Assembly: GCA_947034895.1 (NCBI GenBank)
Contig: OX344763.1
Coordinates: 4,900,501 to 4,964,500 of the forward strand
Origin: Rhytidiadelphus loreus
Lineage: Eukaryota; Streptophyta; Bryopsida; Hypnales; Hylocomiaceae
DNA: 64,000 nucleotides
Reading direction: 5' to 3'
Position 1 is the stretch's first letter. Each line of letters begins with the position of its first letter. The position numbers and the translations under genes are program-made. This document shows positions 49,933 to 62,048 of the stretch, piece after piece. The notes under the pieces were generated by a model. It did not search any database and had not been told where the DNA came from. It saw only the letters and a program-made list of their open reading frames with translations.

Positions 49933-51534
49933 CTCATAGACCTTCGGGTCCTCCCCTTCAATGATGACCTTCGTGTTCTTCCGATGTTGCGTAGGCTTGC
50001 CCGCGTTTTCCCAGAGGTGGCGAACATGCATGAGTGTTGCCGGCAGGGACGACAGGTACGGGCCCGCGACGTTTCTGTCGTTGCACTTGGAGGACAACGC
50101 GTGGAAGTGGTCCTTGTTCTGGGACCACACGATTTCGCACGTCCACCTGTGCATTTTGGCGACGACCTTCTCATCGTCAACGGTAGTGTTCCCGAAGATG
50201 ATGTCCTTGGCGGCCATCCAGGTGTGCTGCCCGTTGATGATGAGTAGCAGCCGCGCCTTCCAGCAATCCGCCCAGCATGTCGGTCTGGTGCGCGTGTCCG
50301 GCATGACGGTGAGGATTTGCTTGGCGTAGTTCACCTTCACCATCCTGTCCAGGACTGCCAAGACGCCGTCATTCTCGAGGGGCCTCACGATGATTCCCGA
50401 CTCCTCTTGGGCATTCACCATGTCGGCCACGTCCAACTCGAAGTACTGTCCCCGACCGAATATGTACATGTACGAGGACAGTTCCTTGAACACCTTGTTG
50501 GCCGCCGCTTCGGCCTTGAGGCGCGTCCGCGTTTCCAACTCGACGCTGCGTCGCGGATTGCGCTTGTACTCCGCGGGCACGGACACGCTAGCCGGGACGG
50601 CGTCGGCATCGAAGGGCAGGGTTCGTGGATTCTTGGTCCACTTCCCGTTCACCTTCTTGATCGCAATCTTCTGCGCCTCTTCCTCGGACACCTCTGCCGG
50701 TTCCGTGTTGGCCTTGTAGGTCGATGAGCTGGGGGTGCCATGCGATTCCTCGGCCACGCGTCTCGTCCGGACCCAGCGCCCCGCATCTTCTTCCGAGGAT
50801 GCTTGCGTCGCCACGGGCGGGCCCGCTGACTTCCGTTTCACGGCCTTCTGTTTAGACTGAGAAGTCGGCGCTGTGGTGGCTCGGGCCGCCGACTGAGTCG
50901 CCTGTGGCGGTCGTTGGATGGGTCCACACGCCGGTGGGAGTGGGTCGGTACGCTCGGACGCTCCAGCAAGGGCCGACGCAGGGGGGGGCCGGCTGCGCGT
51001 TCCCGCTCCCGACGCCTTGGCGACATTCTTGGCGGACCCCTCTGGCGAAGCCATTGGTCGACTTCCTTCACCCTGGCAGACGTTCAAGGGTGACACACTC
51101 AGTGATTTGTTGTGAATGGCAAACGCTTTGGCGACGTACGAGTTGGCTACCTTTCCGGTCTCGTGGAAGTCACTAGAGACGGCTTCGTAGTGCAATTGGG
51201 TTTCGGCCATCAAGAGTTGATATGCACGAGGGACGGACGCGTAATTCTTCATGAGGCGTTTGCTACAGAAGGTCATCTCATTTTCTACACGGATGGCGAT
51301 GACTCCGAATGCATTATTACTGGCATTGACCACGTCGACGAGAATGGCCTCCCTCATCACATGGACATTCACGAGTACCAAAGTGGAGAAGGATTTCCAT
51401 CGGGGATCCCCCGTCTTCATGAATCCCAACTCTAGATTGAAGATGGGGGAGCCCATCAGGAAATTTGGTTCGATCGTCCACAATGACTTGGACGCGACGA
51501 ACTCTAAGGGGAATTTCTTTTCGATGTGCAGCTT
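49933..51534 (-). CDS. First recognised exon of the large unknown gene, with a ParB-like stretch
   Basis: 534 open codons ending at a canonical GAG/GTACGT donor. The N-terminal part is of moderate complexity (KNYASVPRAYQLLMAETQLH). Then comes a low-complexity Ala/Pro/Ser/Lys linker beginning at MASPEGSAKNVAKASG, which could be the true start (ATG at 51055). The C-terminal third contains FELDVADMVNAQEESG, VLAVLDRMVKVNYAKQILTV and LLLIINGQHTWMAAKDII. Their order resembles ParB/sulfiredoxin-like folds, where a DGxHR or NGxHR-type motif follows a predicted-helix pair. Here the arginine is replaced (NGQHTW). This is a by-eye likeness and needs a profile search. No frame break is present. Confidence 0.5.
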
Positions 51535-51641
51535 CTAGGACTCGTGGATTCGGTCAGGCGAGATGGGCCTCAAGTAGCCCGCAAGCGGCAGACTACTCTC
51601 CAGGAATGACTCCATGCCACTGTCCACAAGCAGTACTTCAA

Positions 51642-53138
51642 ATCAGACCGCGCGGTCTAAATTGGACGACTCAAGAGATTGCTACACGCCCAGCATGCAG
51701 TGGTCATGCGATGCACTAACGAGTTGAGGATTCATTTCCTACGGTCGTTGACGATCTATTGCATTCTAGCGTACTTCTGATAGGACGATACTCCTTCATG
51801 CTATGCTGAGTCCATGGCGTGGTTTTGACCGCGCGGTATAAACCAGGGACACGATTCATAGCCTAGACAGACCAGGCTAGCATGACGGTATTTCTACAAT
51901 GACTGCTGCTCGAGGTTTTGACCGCGCGGTCTAAAACGCCTTCCCATTCTAATCGGCTGATGACGATGCCGCTCGCTACGGGACCCTGCGAACGACATTA
52001 TTTTCGTCTAGCCCATCACCTGGAACCGTCCGTTTAGTAAATCGGACCGCGCGGTCTGATCCTGTCATTCCTTAGTCTACCACGTATGCGGCGAGAATTA
52101 ACAGATACTGATCGCAGGGTCGACAACCATTACTTCTGTTATCTTGGGCAGGGATTGGCGTAGGTCCTTTATTCGTCATCCGTCGAGGATTTGACCGCGC
52201 GGTCTGATTTACTCCTGTGGAGGCTCTGCACAATGCTACCAGCCATCGTGGCGTCTAGTTCCTTTTACTCTTTATCCAATCCCTCATGAATCGATCCTAC
52301 AATACTAAAAGTATTAGGTTTTGACCACGCTGTGTGATCCATGTGTATTGCTCATTCATGGTGCGTGATTAGATGAACATGCAGAGGCCCTCTATTCGTG
52401 ATGCATCTTTGGATATGGTTTAGACCGCGCGGTCTGAATCTGCCAACATTCGGTTATTACTTAGACGTGCCCACTGATATAGTGCACCCCCCCGGCTGGG
52501 TTACTAGTTGGCATACAATGGGTCTAAATTATTGGAGGCGTCGACAATGGATCAGTCATGACAACACTACATAAAAGCATTTACCACTGAGGATATCTTC
52601 TGGCCGCTCAGTCTGGTCGGTCCGTTCCCATCTATTTTATGGCCGGGGGACCAGTTTAGACCGCGCGGTCTGAACCATTATCTAGAGAAACGTGGACGAA
52701 TTGGATCAGTAATTCGTCCTTGACATTCTGTAGACGTTTTGTCACTTTTGACCGCACGGTCTGATCCTATATCTAGAATATCGTGACATAATTTGATCAG
52801 CAGTCCGTCCAGAACATTTCAGGAGAGGTGCATCACTTCAGACCGAGCGGTCTGAACTTGTATATATACTAACTTGACAAAGTCGATCTCCAATTAGTCC
52901 AGGTCATTTTGGGGACTGTTCATTACTTCAGACCGCGCGGTCTGAAACTACTTCAACTTGATTGATATGAAGTTGGATACGTCTAGAATTCGTCCGACAT
53001 TTAGAGGAAATTGCATCAAGAATTCACTTCAGACCGCGCGGTCTGAAAGTATTTTACCTAATGTTCTCAGAAATTTCTACGTCGACAACTCCGGGACATT
53101 TCAGGGACGCCGGAACACTTCAGACCGCGCGGTCTGAA
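51642..53138. repeat. Array of 13 palindromes upstream of the large minus-strand gene
   Basis: Copies start at 51642, 51823, 51916, 52041, 52189, 52318 (degenerate), 52419, 52655, 52746, 52837, 52927, 53028 and 53119. The last six are spaced 91, 91, 90, 101 and 91 bp. Copies at 52927, 53028 and 53119 are perfect TTCAGACCGCGCGGTCTGAA. Spacers are only weakly alike (words such as ATTCGTCC, GACATTTCAGG and GGATCAG at similar places), so this is an old tandem repeat in which the palindrome has stayed constant. The array lies in the presumed promoter/5' region of the large gene. It may be a binding-site array, an element's subterminal region or a satellite. Confidence 0.9.
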
Positions 53139-53139
53139 A

Positions 53140-54220
53140 CATGGCTGGGGCCACACACTGCGCGGTTATAGGGGCCTCTTCTAAATTTCCGCAACATTCA
53201 CGACTGAGAATAGATTTTGCAGACAACTTACCTCAATTGTGCAGCTCGGAGTGCTGTGGAAGCACGATGGCAGATGGAACTTGAATGTCGTGACTCCAAT
53301 GAAAGTAGCAACACGACAATGTTCAAATGCCACTGATCGCCAATGATACCAGATTCTCAGCAATTCGATGACGCCAATTATACTGAAATCCAATGAAAGC
53401 AAATTCTCAGTGCCTCGATGACGCCAACGACAGCAGATTCAATCTTAACAATTCGCCAATGGAACGAACAAACATATGAATGCAATCACGAAAACACAAA
53501 CACTGCAATCACTAGAGCACAAATGCAATCACTACAGTACAAAGACTGCAATCACTAGAGCACAAACCCATACAATGCCTACCATGTTACGTGATAGAAT
53601 ACTATACTTCTATGAAAACAGTGCAAGAAATTCTGGAACGATTGGGTCTACTTCTACGTTACCAGTCACAAGAAGATCAGCCACGCACAACCATGAGAGA
53701 AACAAGCGAAAAGAGTTCAGAAGCATACCTACGCAGCTCCAACAGAAAGACAACGCTCCAACGGGAAAACAACGCTGCAGCACGAAAACACCACTCCAGC
53801 ACGAAAACACCGCTCCAGAAAGCCGAACGCGACGCCGATCAGTGAAATCAAACTCCTCCACGGCATACAAAACCAACGTCGCAAATGACGAGCGAGGAAG
53901 ATGGAGGAAGGAGGAACAACAAAAACGCTAAACAACAACAACAAAAACGCACACAAAAAGGAGTAACAGCGACAACAATTGACGAAAAGCGGAGCAACAG
54001 CAAGGAACGCGAAAAACAGGAAAGAGTGCAGCGAAACCTTGGCCCACAGAAAAGATGACCAACCGAACCTCCCAATACCGAACCTAACCCGAACTTGCAT
54101 CGAGCCGCCAAGTTGGTACGGAGCTCCTCCGAACCTGCACGCACCTCACGAAGCACACCCGAGCCTCCCACGAACCTGCGCACACCACACAAAGCTGCCC
54201 CAAAGAAATCATGATTAAGC
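53140..54220. repeat. Short degenerate tandem repeats
   Basis: Three small families follow each other. A roughly 60-bp unit with CGATGACGCCAA...CAATGAAAGC lies at about 53300-53460. A unit built on ACTGCAATCACTAGAGCAC lies at about 53490-53575. An 18-bp unit built on CTCCAGCACGAAAACACC lies at about 53750-53815. Open frames here follow the repeats and are not supported as genes. Confidence 0.6.
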
Positions 54221-57200
54221 ATCAGTTTAGGGTTAAAAGAATGAGACTTAAAAGCAAGCTTAAAAGGGACCAGTGAAGGGCAGCTCTGCCTTTTTCCATA
54301 CGCATCCGTGGAAAGAAATAAAAAATGGAGTTGTTCACAAAAAGAAAAATACATGTGCAACCTAACACAAGTAGTTTCGTATTTTTCTAAGCGTTTTTGA
54401 ATTACTTATAAATTAGCAAAGATAGAAGATATAAGCACGTATTCATAGACATAGGTCTCCCAAAATACGTCCACTTGCAACTTGTACAGAAATGTGAGGA
54501 AATCTAAGACAATGATTCACTCTTGCAATACAAAAATAATTTTTCCTCCAGGCGATGAATTCAATTGATAAAGCTCAGTGCTTCGTTGAAGAATCACCCC
54601 ATCTCTATTTTGCACTTAAAAATAGGGGTGGTTTGAAGAAGAGGGGTGCTCTTAGAACACACATTGTCGACCTTAAATCAACCCTAGTTTTTTCAATCAA
54701 TTCACCCAAAAGCCCTTTTTCCTAAATTCTTGGAAGTTGTACAATATTGAACAAGCTCTAGGATATTTGAGGCACGTTTCTATGAATCCTCAATCCTAGA
54801 AAATAAAGATTTGGGATGGGCATGGAAAAAAATTAGGAACATCAAAATCATAATCAATCATTTCCAAAATTGGATTTCGAATGCTAAAATGAACTTCCAA
54901 AATATTTGGATCATTTGCACTTGGCACTCATGGACAAACATGAAAGGGACTGGCAACATACTCAAAATAGGCCATATGTACATTAACTCTTATTCAAATC
55001 TCACAACTCACATGCACTCGTGCACTGCCTACAAATTAAATCAACAATTACAACATGTATATTATGCTTAGTTATGGAAGGGGGAAGAATTTGCTTAATT
55101 GGAGAGGATTAGGAGTTCTACTTATTCTTAATCAATCATTTAAAATGTACTTCAGAAGATCGAGGTATTTACCAACTCACACGGGAAATCTTCAACCAAA
55201 ATACAAAAAATACAAAAGGCATAAGGGTTGTGCTTTGTAACCTCATAAATGTCCACAATAAACTTATGCATCGGTATTTATGTAGCATAAATTGTAAAGG
55301 GTCATTTAAGTCATTGATTTTTGAGAATTAAGGAAAGCAACTCAAACTCCAACAAGGCTCTAGAAGCAAACATGATTTAGAGGTACATTTCAATGTACCC
55401 ATTTTAGAAGGGGTTTTGTTTTGATGACCATTTTTTGTGAACTTCAATAATTTGTAACTAATTTTACAAAGCTTGAAAAAATAGGAAGTGACTTCGGTTA
55501 GATGTCTATTCTACTTGTCTGTTGAGGGAAATTTACTACAAAATATTTAAAAATGTTTCACTTCCCAAATTTCAATTTTAGCCTTGAATTGGTTGATTTG
55601 TGAACCTCCTACCTCATTTATAGCAATTTGTACCGTTGGATGAGTTTCATATTTTGTTAGGTTGAAGAATCTCCCTTATGGAAACACCTTGTACGGTTTG
55701 ATATAAGACTGCATCTTTGCAATGGACACAAAATTCAGTTTCTAGAAAATCTAGGCCCGCCCCTCAAATCAACCACGGTCACTAAAGGGTTAACTTCCTT
55801 AGTGACCAAAACGTGGTCACTTTGATTTCTAAAGTACTTATTCAATTATTCGCAATATTCAAATGATATGGCACTTCTAGGGATCCTTCGGAGAATCAAA
55901 TTCATTTTTTTTAAATCAAGAGATTTTCCAATACCCTATTTGATATATAATCCTATTTCAAGAATGAAATGTAGGCTAAAGTAGACATTTGAATCATATT
56001 TGATATTTGATATTAATTTCTTCACTTAGTCTATCTTTTGAAGATGGAACAATAATTTCAAATCGTCACAGACTTAGACTCTTACATTAACAAATTCTAC
56101 ACACAATGAGATTCCATCATAGAAAAGAAAAAATTGCAATTTATATCACACCTTGACGATTTGAAAAATGGATCTATACTAACTAAGACCTTATAGGGGT
56201 TCATGTTAGTAGCTCAAATATTATTGACACCTAGGAATTTTGAATATTGTGCTTTTAAGTGAACGCTAAACAATTGATTTATAACCATGATATTTTAAAT
56301 AGCACATACAACAATAAACCAAAAAATTTCTTTCAAATTTTGAACAAGCTCAGTTATACGCTCATTAAGACAAACGTACAAATACCTTCCATCAGCCCTA
56401 AGAAGATCCATGCTACTACAAAATAGTGACCAACAAAAATGAAATTTGCTTCACCTAAGCTATTTCTACATATAATGAATTATTTGTTATGAACAAATTT
56501 TTGTTTCGAAAATCTAAACAAGTCTACAGACTTACAAATCAAGACGGAAGTATTGATATCCTTTCATTGACTTGGAGAAGATCCATGATGCTATAAGACA
56601 ATGTTCAACTAAAATAAAATTCAATGTGATAAAGATCATTAGATATAAAAATAATTATTATCAACCATGTTTTTTTTCTAAAATCGAAACAAGTCTAACA
56701 ACAATGCATTAAGAGAAAATTATTAGTACCCTCCCATCAACCATTCAATCCTAAGAGGACCCTTGTTGCTATAAGATCGTAATCAATCATTATTCTATAT
56801 GAACTTATTTCCATCTCCATTCATCTTTCACATCAATTGAGTTCATGATTGTTATAATTTCTACTTCTAATATTTTAAGAAACATTGGAAATTTTGATTT
56901 TCATTTGAATTCTACAAAACCACGGTAATAGGTTCACGGCAATAGGTCTATAGTAATAGATACGATAATCCACTAAAAATAGAAGATTTTGATCAAAAAT
57001 TTCAGATGGATTTTTATTTTTAGCAATATTCTTAATTTTTTAGTACTTCTTTAAATTTTTGAACTTAACGCTCGTAGAATCTTGCTCACCGCTTGAAATC
57101 TCATCATGCTCGCAGGCTCACAAACTAGCACCGCTGACTTTGGCAATTTTTTCAATTTCGACCGGGTAGTCTAAAATGTTCAAATGTCCTAGATTCGCAC

Positions 57201-58900
57201 CTAGATTTCTTAGAACTTCATCATTTTTAAATGTCTGAAATCTACATGAGTCATAGATGGCACTTCTGTAGTTCAAAATACACCGCTTGAAATCTATAGA
57301 GATCCTAGATTTCTGAAATCTATATAAATTCAAGATTGTTGAAATCTATACCTGTCCTAGATGTCACTTTTGTGGTTCGAACTAGGTACTTTGAAAATGG
57401 TACACAAAATATGGATAATATGTATAGCATTAAAAAAATGGTATGTGCAAAAATTCAGACCTAAATTTTTTATTCTCTAAGAGTTATGCATGGTCAAAGA
57501 GGGTTGAAAAATGCAAGAATTTATTTACGACTGAGAATTTAAAAATAGTAGAATAACTATAAAAAAAAGCCTTAAAAAGTACTCAACATCTGAAACTACC
57601 ACATGTACCTTCATTTCAAGTTTCATAGAAGATGGACACACGATGCAAAAGTTATGAGCAAAAAACCAGCTATCTAAGGTCAAGGGGACCAAAAAAACGT
57701 GAAGTGTTTCTTGCAATCACCCTATATCAAAAATCTTGTTCATTTTGCTTCTAATTATGTGAAAATGAAACAATTGATTCATAACCATGACATTTCGAAT
57801 AGCATATATACTACCAAAAAAAAAAAAGAAATAGGTACACCTAAGGTCAATCACTCAATGATCAAACTCAATTGTCATTTACAAAATCATGGCTTTTTAA
57901 ATGATTCTCACACATATGAACTTGATCATGTATCTCATAGCAAGATGTCTCATCCGATGCTTTTTAAATGCAAGTTTCTTGCTCACCTTTGTGTGTGAAG
58001 TTCAGAGCTTACTGTACCTTCTCTAAAGTTCACTCACAACTTGAGAAACTGAGTGTTATATTTCAGACTTATGAAGTTGAAGTTTTCCCGGAGTTGCAAG
58101 TGAACTCCAGCATTATCTAACTTGGATTATTTACAAATTCGATGTAACATGACTGTTCCAATACTACAAAATGATTGAGAGTTTCACTCTATGATGAGTT
58201 CCATGGAAACGAGATATAACAAAGAAGCATAATTATATGAAATATACAACATAAAATGTGTTGAATTTCCAATGAAAAAGTAGACATTTATTCTATGAGA
58301 TATCCTAGTAAGTGGAAAATATAGATGTAGAGCATTTGCGGCCCGCCCAACTATGGCTTGAGAAGATCGGTGCTAATATGCTCACATTTGTTGAAGTTGC
58401 CATTTCTTTGTATTTGTATATAATTAGACCAATTCATTGAGAGGCTTGTTGAAACACACCATCTGTAAGTCCAATACTATTGCTGAAGAAAAGGTAGAAT
58501 TATTTGAAAATTCTAAAGCTTAAAGAAACTCAGGATTCAACATTGCTGAATGAATGACTGTGTGTAGTTAGAGGCTTGTTTTTTTGGATCATTCGGAGGC
58601 AACCCATTCTAAGTATTGAAATATGAGAGCCACCCCCCCTAGGTAGTTGAAACCCCGGATGCAAATATAGACCACCATAACAAATCTTATATTCATAAAG
58701 TCCCAAAATAACTGACATTGGAAGGATCTGGATTGGAAGCCAGAAGTGAAAAACCAAGCAGTATAGATGATTGCCATGAGTAGGAATTCACAGCATACAT
58801 CTTTCGTTCTAGGAAAACAAGAGACTACGAATGGAATATGAAGCAATATAACAAGGGCAATGTCTTTTTTCTATAAAACCTGTTCCCCATGCAATGCTAC
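54221..58900. other. AT-rich spacer with a 172-bp tandem repeat
   Basis: No gene recognised. Three diverged head-to-tail copies of a unit of about 172 bp start at 56342, 56516 and 56687, sharing AACAAGTCT near the start and AAGAAGATCCATG-like and GCTATAAGA blocks later. A second, isolated direct-repeat pair (ATAACCATGAYATTTYRAAT, near 56280 and 57780) may mark an older element. A degenerate palindrome relic lies near 57156-57175. Confidence 0.5.
57156..57175. repeat. Second decayed relic of the palindrome
   Basis: TTTCGACCGGGTAGTCTAAA keeps GACCG and GTCTAAA but differs in the centre. Two of the differences are C-to-T/G-to-A and one is a transversion. It lies in AT-rich DNA between the array at 52-53 kb and the cluster at 60 kb. 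Chance similarity is possible. Confidence 0.35.
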
Positions 58901-59623
58901 TCAGCAAGAGCTGATTCCTCATAGATATAGTGAGCCGGCAAAAAAGTGCGATCAGCGGTTGCGACGTCAAGCCCCGCGAGGTTGAGGCGAGAGGTTTGCC
59001 AGATTCACTTGTGCTTGATTCAGCCGAGCCCGCACTTGCTCAAAAATATCTAGGTCGACATGAACGGCTTGCGACTCTCTGTGGAGATGTTCGGTTCCGT
59101 GCTCATCATCCTGAGAGAGTAGTGGTGGAAACACGTATTCCAATGAGTCAATATTGGTATCACGTACTTGGCAATTGAACCTTGATGAATTTAGAACATT
59201 CGTTTACCAACTTAACCGACATCATTGCATATCATGGATGACTTCTTCCCAAGTGGGTGAAGATTGTTGTGTCCCTTCCGAAGTTTGACATGGATTTGAG
59301 AGTGGAGTCCCTTCGATGACAAGGTAGCATTGGACATATTAATCTTTGTCTATCTCCTAGTAGATGCTATTCGTAGGTAGGGACGAGCGTTTACTACTAA
59401 CCTGAATGAGTTGTAGTAATAAGGAACCATTCTCGGAGGTTGATAGCTTGTTGGCATCGTCGAATTCTTCCATGAGAGCTCTGTATGTCACGCCGCAGCC
59501 CCCAGTTGAGCATGATTAGGACGAAAGAAATTGTGAAGTGAAGAACATGATTGCATGGTACAAATCCACTGTACTATTTGTTGCTCCAAATGGGGTCTGA
59601 CATGATTGACATGGAGTGGTCAC

Positions 59624-59758
59624 CTGAGGTTCTTGCAGTCCTTGCCATGGCGGATGTGGACATACTCCTCCATCATGACCCACACATCCCGAATCGCTGC
59701 ATCAAATAGTGCACCCCATGCCACTTCCATTGTGTTTTGCAACGCACACATAACTTGA
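59624..59758 (-). CDS. Candidate internal exon, unknown protein
   Basis: 135 nt between a TTTCTGTAG acceptor and an AACCTCAG/GTGACC donor. The open frame reads QVMCALQNTMEVAWGALFDA and then IRDVWVMMEEYVHIRHGKDC. The composition looks like a folded protein and both splice sites are good. No domain is recognised, and no flanking exons in compatible phase could be joined with confidence. It may belong to a transposon-derived gene. Confidence 0.3.
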
Positions 59759-60172
59759 CCTACAGAAAGGAAGCCATCAATGTTGTCCGAAGTGGTATTC
59801 ACGAGCGCGCCATTTAAAAAATAAATGATTTGAATTGAATGCAGCATACAAATGCACGAAGCCGAACATGGTCCATATAGCACTCACCCATCTTGCTGTC
59901 TTGGAACAGCCCCTTGGATGTATCACAGTGAGAATAATGGGCAAAGCAGTACAGTTTGTATCCTTGCCAGAAATCTTGAGCTCTGTTTGGGAAATCATTC
60001 CAATTGGAATTCGCAAAGATTGATGTCAGCAGTAATGGTCATTTCCAGAATACATGGGCAAGCACACAAGCATCAGATTCTACTTTAATTTCGTGAAAAT
60101 GGCGGGTTTTTGTGGACCATTTCCGAAGACCGCATTTCGAAGTGTCCGGCTTCCTGAGTGAGTTGTACCGAG

Positions 60173-60608
60173 TTCAGACCGCGCGGTCTGAACTGTGGAG
60201 GTTCCGTCATTGAAATTTTCTGATGTTGGACAGTTTTCTCAAATCTTCGACAGTTGGCGTGAAGCGACGAAGGGAAGGTCACTATCGTCATGGAATTCCG
60301 CAGTCTCGGACTCCAGACCGCGCGGTCTGAAGTCCGTGAGTCCCGTTCGTGTCAATTTTAGTTTTCGGACTTCTAGGAAGCATGTCATCTCGTTTTCCTA
60401 AATCTAGGACTATGGGAGAATCGTAAAAGTGACTGACAGGCCCTACAGCGTCTTGGATTTCCTAGGTCGTGGACTTCGACGAACTTCAGACCGCGCGGTC
60501 TGAAGTGTGACAGTCCCGTCCGTGTGAATTGTAACTTTCTTCCATCCACTTGTGATCCAGTTTTCCGAAATCTAGGACAGTTGTGGATTTCGGACCGCGC
60601 GGTCTGAT
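60173..60608. repeat. Palindrome cluster (4 copies)
   Basis: Copies at 60173-60192 (perfect), 60312-60331 (TCCAGACC arm), 60485-60504 (perfect) and 60589-60608 (TTCGGACC...TCTGAT). Some spacers share AGTCCCGTYCGTGT and TTTCCKAAATCTAGGAC blocks, so this is a second, longer-period relative of the array at 51.6-53.1 kb. Confidence 0.9.
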
Positions 60609-60892
60609 CTGCAGAAACTTGTAGATTTGCGAAACCTGGTTGCTAAACCTCGCCAATCGAATGGGATTATCATAATGGCCGTGATGGCTTTCAATGAACA
60701 CAATGCTCGGAAAGCAACAACTTGAAGTCAGTTCAACGTACCCGAAGTTTTGATGGTCAAGTATAGTTTTGAGGTTGTGGGAGCACTTGCTGAAACGTGA
60801 GTCTGCCATTGAGCCTCGTCGAATGTGCACCTACCCCCAAATCCAAGAAACTTGTATGCTTTAGTTGTGCAATTTGGAGCCAAGGGAGGTAC

Positions 60893-60963
60893 CTTTTGAA
60901 TCCCACTTCGGAAATGACAAGCATTGCAAGTCAGTAGGGAGCGGAGCCGTGATCCATTGACAT
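60893..60963 (-). CDS. Candidate short internal exon
   Basis: 71 nt between TTTGTAG and CAAAAG/GTACCT, reading DVNGSRLRSLLTCNACHFRS then GIQK. A CNAC pair could be half of a zinc ribbon but no partner cysteines are seen. It could lie in the same minus-strand gene as the candidate exon at 61321-61600. Support is limited to splice sites. Confidence 0.2.
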
Positions 60964-61320
60964 CTACAAAGTTCAAAGTTCAAAGTTTAACGAAATTGAC
61001 CATACAGTCACGTAGTTACTAAGCGGCGAGTGAAACATGAAGTGTATTATTTATTTCCTACAATAGGCTCCATGAAAGCGCGTACTAGGAGAAAGCATTC
61101 TCTCTTTGCGCAGTCTGTGACTCCTATAATTCCTAAACCGAAAACATGTTCTCTATGACATCATGCAGTGGATGGAAATAGAACTCTTGAGACTTGCATG
61201 CATTTGCGTGTCATCTACACTGAAATGAATCCATTGACAATGTCCATTTCTTGAGTTGATCGGTTTTGACTGGCGCAATCCCAAGAAAGCAAGAATGGAA
61301 ACAATTGAAATATGTTTTAC

Positions 61321-61600
61321 CTTGTGAAGAGTGTCGCGAAACTGCCCTCCTCTTCCGCGTTTGGATGTTCGCCTTCTTTCCACCGTCCCCCGTGCTTAAG
61401 TTTGTGCCGCCTTCTTCCCACCCGGCCGTCCACCTCCCTTGTGTCGATGTTGCGAAATGCAGCGCAAGTTGAAATGAACGCCGCTACCTTGTTGCGCCCA
61501 ACTACTTTGGACGCCGCCTTGAAGTTCGCCCGAGAATCCCAGGTGAAGTATCCTCGAAGGTACAAGGCTTGCATCCGTTTGCAATGCGCCGCCACTTACA
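61321..61600 (-). CDS. Candidate minus-strand exon, unknown protein
   Basis: The open frame includes MQALYLRGYFTWDSRANFKA followed by ASKVVGRNK and ends with FATLFTR at an ACAAG/GTAAAA donor. An internal AACAAG/GTAGCG is an alternative donor. It has no recognised domain. GC content is raised over this stretch relative to its surroundings, which supports coding weakly. Confidence 0.25.
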
Positions 61601-62048
61601 CGAGTTTCCCTTAAACTATATTAAATGGGAGAGTATCACACGAGTTTTCTGTAGATGACCCTACTGTACGTCCCATGATTCTCTTGTATTTGTTGCTTCC
61701 CTCCTATTTTGAAGCCCGAGCCATTGACAGAGCTTGATGGACAAATGAATGTGTTGTACTATTAGTAATTCTTGTTCCATCCCACTTTGACTAATTCCTG
61801 ACTTTCAACGACATTTTCTTTGAAATGAAATTGAATGCATTGCATTGCCTTTGGTTTCGTGTTTTTTCAATAATTTACATGAAATCAAATTATTGTTCCC
61901 CTTGGAGCTTCCAAAGGTATCATTCCCTTTCTATTTGAGTTCGTAATTCTGATTCGTGATTATTCAATGACATGTAGAGTGCCTATTAGATTGAATTTCA
62001 GTACACCTTCACCTCGTTCGATTTCCGCGAGGTCCGTGACTTTCACAT

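Larger units (their letters stand above)
45838..51534 (-). pseudogene. Large multi-exon gene of unknown family with three in-frame stops
   Basis: Proposed exons run 51534-49933, 49674-48298, 48190-46058 and 46008-45838. The first two introns have strong GT-AG sites and preserve frame, whereas the 49-nt gap before the last exon is doubtful. About 1760 codons remain if three stops are ignored: TAG at 48420-48418, TGA at 46696-46694 and TGA at 46306-46304. Reading continues in the same frame after each with protein-like sequence. The 5' end is not determined: the first exon may begin after an AG at 51535-51536 or use the ATG at 51055. No family is recognised overall. A ParB-like segment, a methylase-motif-I-like segment, an acidic/proline-rich region and a coiled coil can be seen (separate entries). 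It may be a transposon-borne or domesticated gene that has been silenced. Confidence 0.5.

Noticed and set aside
51642..53138. Resemblance to a CRISPR array (regular short palindromic repeats)
   Set aside because: Spacings vary from 90 to 236 bp, spacers are related to each other rather than unique, repeats also occur in introns and exons over 23 kb, no cas genes are present, and the surrounding genes are eukaryotic with introns.
56280..57830. Pair of about 50-bp direct repeats as LTR remnants
   Set aside because: The similarity is short, lacks TG...CA ends and a primer-binding site, and no retrotransposon protein lies between.
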